The notes under the pieces: generated by a model | Databases searched by the model: none | What the model saw: only the letters and a program-made list of their open reading frames with translations | What the model was told of the DNA's origin: nothing | Shown: piece after piece, positions 57,199 through 64,000 of the stretch | Numbering within the stretch: the first letter of the stretch is position 1 | How the letters are laid out: each line of letters begins with the position of its first letter | Assembly (NCBI RefSeq): GCF_910589235.1 | Contig: NC_060956.1 | Location: forward strand, 9,512,499 to 9,576,498 | Origin: Vespa crabro | Lineage: Eukaryota; Arthropoda; Insecta; Hymenoptera; Vespidae | Direction of reading: 5' to 3' | Length of the DNA stretch: 64,000 nt | Translations under genes and position numbers: made by a program

Positions 57199-59317
57199 AT
57201 TTGTAATATAATTCTCTATAATAAAATAACTTGAAATTTTACAAGGAAAGATATCCAAACTGGAAATTTAGAAAATTATGAAACTTTGTGGATACGTAGA
57301 GATATATATGTATATGTATTACACAATTCTCTTTTGCTGTTTAAATTCACTCTAAGGAATAAAATCGATACTTGAAAATTCAGCCATTTTCCGATAATTA
57401 GCAAATTTTAAAAGATAAAAAAAAGTGAATTCTTTTACTTAGGACTATCATTTGATAAAAGATTTGTCAATTGTTCATAAAATTAACAAAAAGTTGTATT
57501 TTTTATATAACTTACATAACTATGAAGCAGCGTAATATTTTTTTTTAATACAAATACAAAATTTATTGTAATGTATGAATTTTGTTTATTAACAATCAAA
57601 AAACTTTTGAATTTGTATCATACGTTTGCTGTTTTGTAACATTTATTATAAAATTGTACGAATTATAAACAGAAAATCAAAAGAATTCTTTTCAATAGTT
57701 TAAGTTCCTTCTGTATTTCCCTAAATCTTGTTAAGAACCCTGAACATCTTAAGCCCTCCTTTTCCCTTTCCCAATTCAAATATAAGAATAACTTGCACTA
57801 TCGATTTCAAGTTCCAAGATATTTTCAAATCTATATTAACGCATAATAATTCACTTAGAATATCTTATGAATACGAACAAAAACATAACGAACTAATATA
57901 TTTCCTGAATTTTAACTTAATAAACAAAATAATGACTCAACGTTATTGTTTAAGATTATTGATCGTTATCTCTTATGATCGTTAAACGAAATATCGTTGC
58001 TTGCAATTAACTCGAATTTTATTTATCTAACGACCGGTTAAAATTAATGGCTCGGAACAGAAAGCCGGGGATTAGATTTAATATGAGAATATAACGTGTA
58101 CAAGTGGTAAGAGACATTTTTCAGCTTACCATAAGCTTCCTCGGTTGTTAAAGTCTGTTAGAATGAATCGAGAGAGGTCATCTACTCGTATACTAATACA
58201 TACAAAAGTATTTACATAGATATGTATGTATGCTGATAAAAGCTTAGTCATTAATAATCTTTGCGCAGATGTTTCTGCACTGATCTTCGTACTGTCTATG
58301 AGTCGTTTATATATAGTATTATCTACGTATAAAAAAGGATTTACAACGTTTTTTTAGAATACCTTACACTAGGATAACTTAGGTACCAACATTGTTGAAA
58401 TCAATGAATAAAAGAAGAAATCTTAACTGCATTTGTCAGTCTCTCATTGTATATCGTAAGTCGCTAAAGAAAGTTATACAGTAACAACATCGATACATGA
58501 TCGATTAAAAGATTACATGTGACTTCATTCCGTCTTGTTACGGAGAAAGCAGTCGATATAAAACATTTTCTATGGTATCTAAATGTATTGGAAAGATACA
58601 GATCAATCAAAAATTATATCAATAAAGTCGGTTCTTGCAAAAAATAAAAATTATAACACTATGGAAAATATTTATTTTCATTGAAATATTTATGATTTAT
58701 ATTTAAATGAAATATCAATATTTCATTTTTTAATAGAATAAAAAACATAAGTCGTGCCTTGAAAAACAAGCCTTTACATGTATCTAATAGATCAATCACG
58801 ATCTTTACATGGTTATAAGACAAAGTAATAAAAAGTAAATTCATCAATCCGAAGAATATTTTGATTTGACAATCACGAAAAAGTTATTTGAAAATTCATG
58901 CTAGTCTCTTTTTTATTTCATTTAATATTACAGCACAATTTGTATGAACTTACAATTAAAACAACACAATATGAAGATATATGGGTACGCGTGCACTTTA
59001 GAGATTCTCACGTAGAAGCTACTTATCATTAAAAAATTTCTGATTTATGTTCATAGAAGATACATAGAACTATATTGGCATACAAACACATACGTATATG
59101 AATGTATAATACATGTGTATGTATCAAAACGACAAATCATACGGTTGCTAGATGCTTGTTTAACTTTTCCACGTGCTCAAAATGTATTTTGTATGAGATT
59201 CATAAATGAATGTAAATCATAAATGAGAACTCGAAGCAACCCTTTCACCACTGAAGTGTTGATCCAATTATGAAATTATATGTTTTAAACTTGAGGTTAA
59301 CCTACGAAATGTGTCTC
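57199..59317. other. Long AT-rich stretch, no gene seen
   Basis: AT-rich filler with a faint G+C rise at 58040-58320. Frames near 57728 and 58659 look random. Confidence 0.5.
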
Positions 59318-59348
59318 CTCTCTCTCCCCCCTCTCTCCCCCTCTCTCC
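59318..59348. repeat. C/T-rich tract
   Basis: CTCTCTCCCCC-type pyrimidine repeat. Confidence 0.85.
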
Positions 59349-60035
59349 ACCACGAAAAGTTGTCACGATTTTCTACGAAATAAAACGATTACTATTTTCG
59401 AACAGTTCAGCGTGATTAAAATCTTAACTAAATCTTCGTAAATTTGCTACGAAAACATTATCTAACTATCGCAAAATAATAAAGCATAACGGAAATAATA
59501 TCGCGTTTAAAGAATGCATTATAATCACACTTCCCGTCTGAATAAAGAATAACGAGCGAGTGACTCTGAGATAGCATCGATAAAGCCATAAAACTTTGTA
59601 CCCCTTACATACATATTTCTTTGTCACTTATCCCGCCACCACATTCGTGAGATCTTTATTCGAACATACATACACTTGACTATAACTTATCATTTTTACG
59701 ATAGACTTACGATGGGTTAGTTTTATTATTCATAGTATTATATTATTAGAAATTATTATTTAAATTAATTTATTTATTACCTATACTTATTATTATGTTA
59801 TCAAAAAATATGAAGATATAATACGTGATTAAAAAATTTCTTGCACGGTCCTTTATCAATAGATACAAATAAATCTTTCAAGTAACGATAATAAAATTGA
59901 CTATTTAAAGCTATCTAACTTGAGTAATACATAGAGAAATCGATTGAATATCATACATAAATCTGATAAAGGGATTTAGTTTATCATTGCAAGATTTACT
60001 TCATTGAAATGTACGGAATGAACCATAACTCTTGA
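59349..60035. other. AT-rich sequence, no gene seen
   Basis: AT-rich filler. Confidence 0.55.
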
Positions 60036-60059
60036 AGAGACAGATAGACAGACAGACAG

Positions 60060-60104
<45 letters not shown>

Positions 60105-60105
60105 T
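60036..60105. repeat. Compound (GACA)n(GA)n microsatellite
   Basis: GACA/GATA units followed by a GA run. Confidence 0.95.
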
Positions 60106-60299
60106 ATGTAAGCTGGTCATAGTTATTACTCGAGTGCACATCTCGAACGATGGATTCTCGTAAGTTACCAGTCGGAGGATATTAACATAGCGACTCTCTA
60201 TATGCAGTAATCGTGCAAGTATAACAAACTGGCCTTTCAATAGAGAGAACTAATAGCAGAACTCGACAGAGTTTCGGCGACACGAGGCAGCACCTACCC

Positions 60300-60524
60300 T
60301 CAGGGAGTTTCTACGTACACAACATTGGTGTCTCCATAATTCATGTACCTAGGAATCGAGTATAGAGGCGTCTCGCTCTCCAACCGAATCTCAACGTAAA
60401 TAATATCTTTCAACGAGTACGACGAAGCCGACGTGGCATACTCGTAAATCAACATCCGCGATACTGTCCTTGAACAGGAAGACCAACTACTATCAAAATC
60501 TTTCATACCAAGAAAGAGTAACAT
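60300..60524 (-). CDS. Candidate coding ORF or exon, function unknown
   Basis: The ATG at 60524 opens 74 codons to TGA. From about codon 23 on many third positions are G or C, in sharp contrast to the AT-rich region, and residues are well mixed (EYATSASSYSLKDIIYVEIR and later YSIPRYMNYGDTNVVYVETP). A 3' splice-like CTTCCTGTTCAAG/G at about 60475 could make the GC-rich part an exon instead. No competing frame of similar length overlaps. The G+C-rich block continues to about 60110 past the stop, possibly 3' UTR. I recognise no family and see no membrane segment. Confidence 0.42.
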   Translation of the reverse strand: MLLFLGMKDFDSSWSSCSRTVSRMLIYEYATSASSYSLKDIIYVEIRLESETPLYSIPRYMNYGDTNVVYVETP

Positions 60525-60539
60525 CGTTCATAAATCATT

Positions 60540-61250
60540 TCTAGAACAATCGATGCAATCAATGCAATCAATGCCACTGTGATACTTTTTTATGAATTTA
60601 TGTTTATGTAGTTTTTTCAATTTAATTTTATAGATTTTTTAAAAAGAACTTCTGATCGTACTAATGCTTCAATTTGAATAGAGATACTAATTTAGAATCT
60701 ATGATATTTTGAAGTAATACAACTTTTTATCACGACTTGACCTATATAAAAAGCAAATATAGATAAGTAAATATGTACTTTATAAAATAATGCTTTTTAT
60801 AAAATTAAATACGCTAATTAAATACGTGCTTTGGAAAATTTTCAAAGTAATATTTTCTTTAAAATTTATTCATATCCATTAGAGTGATTCTTCGAATTTT
60901 CTATTTTTATTTATTTTTATTCCTTTTTTTATAGACTGTTTATGGTCGCAGCAACATCAGTTGTAATGTCTTAATCTGTGATTGTTTTCCTATTTCATTC
61001 GATTTATTTAAACATTCTTTAAATCTGAAAGACATATTAAATCTTAATTTAATCTTAAATAATTTAATTAATCAGATTTTACAAACAGATGATATTTAAC
61101 AAACATGAATTCATTAAAATGTAAAAATAATTCAATAAATATTTTATCCTATTAAAGGTCATCTCATATGTTTTATATCATTGATCGCACTAAAATATAA
61201 CATTATATTTTCCAATAGAAACAAGTTAGCACGTTTATGCAATTCTGACA
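60540..61250. other. AT-rich sequence, no gene seen
   Basis: AT-rich filler; a 9-bp ATGCAATCA repeat near 60553-60572. Confidence 0.55.
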
Positions 61251-61400
61251 GTTTATTTACCACCATTTCCATGACGCTATGAATTTATGAAATCCCTACT
61301 GGGATTTATACCACACGAATCGATCAAAATCGTGAGTATCGCGTTGACCATACATGACAAGCGAAAAATGATAATGAGTGTGCGGTTATCCAAGAGATAA

Positions 61401-61622
61401 ATGAAAATTTATGACAAAGTCACGGAGATTCAGATGGCAACCAACCCCGTTCCCGATTGTTGTTCATGTCTATTTTACGTCCGATGGAAATGGACAAACG
61501 ATGAAATTTGTGGCTGCGCGTGCTTCAACCGGCAGTCAAACGAATCAGCAGATAGGAAGGAGTTATTGCGTGACACCTATCGAATAGTTTACGCTCAAAG
61601 TTTCAACGCAGAATTTCGTTGA
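61401..61622 (+). CDS. Candidate Cys-rich small ORF, function unknown
   Basis: An ATG opens 73 codons to TGA. The central part has six Cys in two clusters (PDCCSCLFY and EICGCACFNRQ) and good codon variety. It lies in a G+C-rich block (about 61290-61690) and no other long frame overlaps. There is no signal peptide at this start; a secreted Cys-rich peptide would need an upstream exon, and GGAGATTCAG/A at about 61433 could act as an acceptor. No known Cys framework matched. Confidence 0.35.
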   Translation: MKIYDKVTEIQMATNPVPDCCSCLFYVRWKWTNDEICGCACFNRQSNESADRKELLRDTYRIVYAQSFNAEFR

Positions 61623-61705
61623 CGGTAACGGGATACGTCGTTTGAAATGACTAGAGCGGAATCAAACGGATCGCGTTTTACCTAGCGATTGAACGATTCT
61701 TCTCT

Positions 61706-61709
<4 letters not shown>

Positions 61710-61781
<72 letters not shown>

Positions 61782-61829
61782 TTCTCTCTCTATTTATCTA
61801 TCTATCTATCTCTATCTCTCTCTTTCTTT
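61710..61829. repeat. (CT)n microsatellite with CTAT
   Basis: About 120 bases of CT with TTTC and CTAT variants. Confidence 0.95.
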
Positions 61830-62056
61830 CCTTGTCTCTTTTTCGTCACATTCTACTCTTTGTCCTTGTTGCTCGACAAAAATTGTACAATAGAACAAAT
61901 TAAAACATGAACACATTTCTGAGTACCATCCCGATTTGAGTTGTTCATTATTTTAAAATTGTGAGTCAAACATAATCAAAATTTAGAAGAAAACTTTGTT
62001 AAACCATAATTGTATTTTGGTAAAAATTATGAGACGATCTATACAACCATATAGGA

Positions 62057-62350
62057 CAACATTTCTTAATCTGCGGATAGCGTTAAATATTCAATGAGTC
62101 CTGATATAATAGTTGCTACATTACGTCAAAGCGAGGAAAGTGATTAATTTGTAAGAAATTTCGAGAAAGATTTCACAGAATTTTCTTGCAAGTTCACGAA
62201 AACACCACAATAATATTCGTATCTTTAAAATAATATATAGCGATTCCAATTTATCAGGTTTTTAAAAATTTTATTTTATAAACGTTTGAGTAGTAGTACC
62301 ATTACGAACAAATGTATTAGACCACACGACAAAAAGGTTGAGAAAAACTG
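62057..62350. mobile_element. Possible hAT-type MITE
   Basis: The right end, read inward from 62350, is CAGTTTTTCTCAACCTTTTT, close to the CAGxGxTTCTCAACC ends of many hAT elements. The left end from 62057 (CAACATTTCTTAATCTGCGG) is a weaker version in the matching orientation. About 294 bp, no coding capacity. I could not find a clear 8-bp target duplication, so the call is tentative. Confidence 0.4.
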
Positions 62351-63800
62351 ATTTATATTAAACGACAATATATTTCATTCAGTCTACAAATTTTGAATAG
62401 ATTACTCTGATAAAAAAGTTATTAACTGACATTATGTTCATGAGTTTCAAAGTTTGAAATATTTCGATCATACATGTATATGGAATTTGTTATGGATTGT
62501 TTAATCTTTGAATCATTTTGATATCGAAAATCAGATCGAGTTAAAATTATTCGTAGATCTTTGTGACATGCAACATGATTTTTAGTATAAATTTTAAGTC
62601 AATCCATCCAATCATTTTGATGCTAAAGTGGATAGACACGTACATACATACATATATATATATATACGCATCGATCGTACATTTCTAGTGTGATATTGGA
62701 TTTTTCCGACAAGTTCTTGCATACGAGTTTTAACGAGAAATTTACCTTGACAAGACTTACGTACATGTGCTGTCTACATAGCACTACGTTGCACTTCTCT
62801 TCTTTTAAAATTTTTTGCAAATTTGCATTCTAAATTTTAAGTAAAAAAAAAACTATTTGTGTTAAAACTTATGAAAACATTATGTCAGAAAGAAATAATT
62901 TTATTTTCCAACGGGAGAGTATAAGTACAAAAAAAAAAGAAATACAATTGAATAAATATGTAAAAGAAATTTTATATCTTTAATCTGTTAACGAATTAAT
63001 TCTTCACGATAATTTAATCTCTTTCGTTATAAAAGAATGAATAATTTATTTGCTTCTCATTTCTATTAAAAAAGCATTAAAATTTCCGATTCTTCTTCTT
63101 ATGATTCATCAATTTATCTAAAGCTGCCCTTCTTCATTCAGAACATTTTATTTTTAATAATAGTTGTATATTTTTCTATTATATTTTAAGTTTCAATACA
63201 TTGAATACCGTGGGTGTTACCGATGGTCTGCAAAATCGATTCTAATATTTTTAAGATTACTTTTGTGACATTTTGGAAACTACAAGTATACTTTCTAATG
63301 TATAAATAATAAAGTCTCCTGTAAAAGATATATATAATAAATTTTTTCTATATCTCATATCTACAAAAAGTTACGGAAAATATTACATAAATATATAAAA
63401 TCGATTCGACACTCAACATGTTTTAATAATATTATAATATTTTCTATATAATCAAATAAATTTCATATACATTCATGTTCATTTATTGAAAATCTCCTCG
63501 ATAAAAAGATTAAATTTGAACAACGACAAAATAAAAAAGCAAAGTAATTATTACGAAAACGCTATGTGAATATTACAAACTACAAAAACAAATTTTTTAT
63601 CAAAACAAATTCCTTGTTAAAACATGCTTACCAAGACTTGATGGATGATGTACAAGAAAAAGGAAAAATATATATGCACATTGTTTAGAATCCTCTTTCA
63701 AGTGCTCGAACAATTTTTTTGAACAATTTTCTGGTTGAAAGATATAAGTGTAAACTAGAAACAGGATTAAAGGGCCTAACGATTCCCAATCCTAGGGAGA
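62351..63800. other. AT-rich sequence, no gene seen
   Basis: AT-rich filler with a CATA/TA repeat at 62643-62666. Confidence 0.55.
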
Positions 63801-64000
63801 TTTCGACTAATGGGAATAAACGTGCGAGAATGTAATGTATGCGTGTAAGCACACTATAAATGACAGTAGTCGCGATACGGGCGATATAATCGTGGAAACG
63901 AGAAAATTTGTGGTCGCCGTGCGATCGGCTCGAACGTCGAGTGGCTCATACGTGTTCGACTGGCAAAAATCCGTGACCGAGCCCGCATTGCCAACGATCG
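63790..64000 (+). promoter_or_regulatory. Possible promoter at right edge
   Basis: TATAAAT at 63855-63861 is followed by sequence that becomes increasingly CpG-rich to the window end, as expected for a TATA promoter and 5' UTR of a gene lying to the right. No ORF is yet evident. Only the next bases could settle it. Confidence 0.25.

Overview
This 64 kb window looks like a gene-poor, very AT-rich stretch of an animal nuclear genome, most likely an insect and probably a hymenopteran (wasp, bee or ant). That rests on the base composition, very abundant long (GA/CT)n and (TA)n microsatellites, short islands richer in G+C standing out from AT-rich filler, and decayed transposons (a non-LTR element, a Tc1-like element, other DNA transposons) of types common in insects. 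There is no sign of bacterial gene organisation, and I recognise no rRNA, tRNA or snRNA. I could not assign any intact host gene. The window may be intergenic or lie inside very large introns.

Layout. 1-8 kb: microsatellites, a few GC-enriched islands and one possible small ORF at 7424-7705. 8.1-9.5 kb: an inverted-repeat (MITE-like) element next to about 1 kb of compositionally foreign sequence; part of that insert recurs at 33.1 kb. 9.5-15.3 kb: mostly AT-rich filler. 15.3-17.1 kb: a 5'-truncated, internally deleted LINE flanked by a 13-bp target-site duplication. 18.5-20.4 kb: three old local tandem duplications. 21.0-21.4 kb: a possible promoter and first exon. 22.5-23.2 kb: a Tc1-like remnant, minus strand. 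24-27 kb: islands, ending in a GC-rich segment with paired inverted ETS-type sites (26992-27026). 28.1 kb: a near-perfect hairpin. 29.4 kb: an exon-like block. 30.3-31.0 kb: a diverged direct duplication. 32.9 and 35.6 kb: two copies of a dispersed repeat. 36.7-38.9 kb: more islands with protein-like ORFs. 40.3-40.9 kb: oppositely oriented CT/GA tracts. 43.1-43.7 kb: a DNA element with terminal inverted repeats. 46.4-46.7 kb: a transposase C-terminal remnant. 50 kb: an ORF with a signal-peptide-like start. 53.5 kb: a long TATATG array. 60.3 and 61.4 kb: two small coding-like ORFs. 62.1-62.35 kb: a possible hAT-type MITE. The right edge has a TATA-like element running into GC-rich sequence.

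No cooperating gene set is visible. The main stories are transposon decay, repeated local duplication, and GC-enriched islands that could be enhancers, small exons or non-coding RNA. In several islands more than one frame is open, so an ORF alone is weak evidence there; such calls carry low confidence and the deciding tests are named in the findings.
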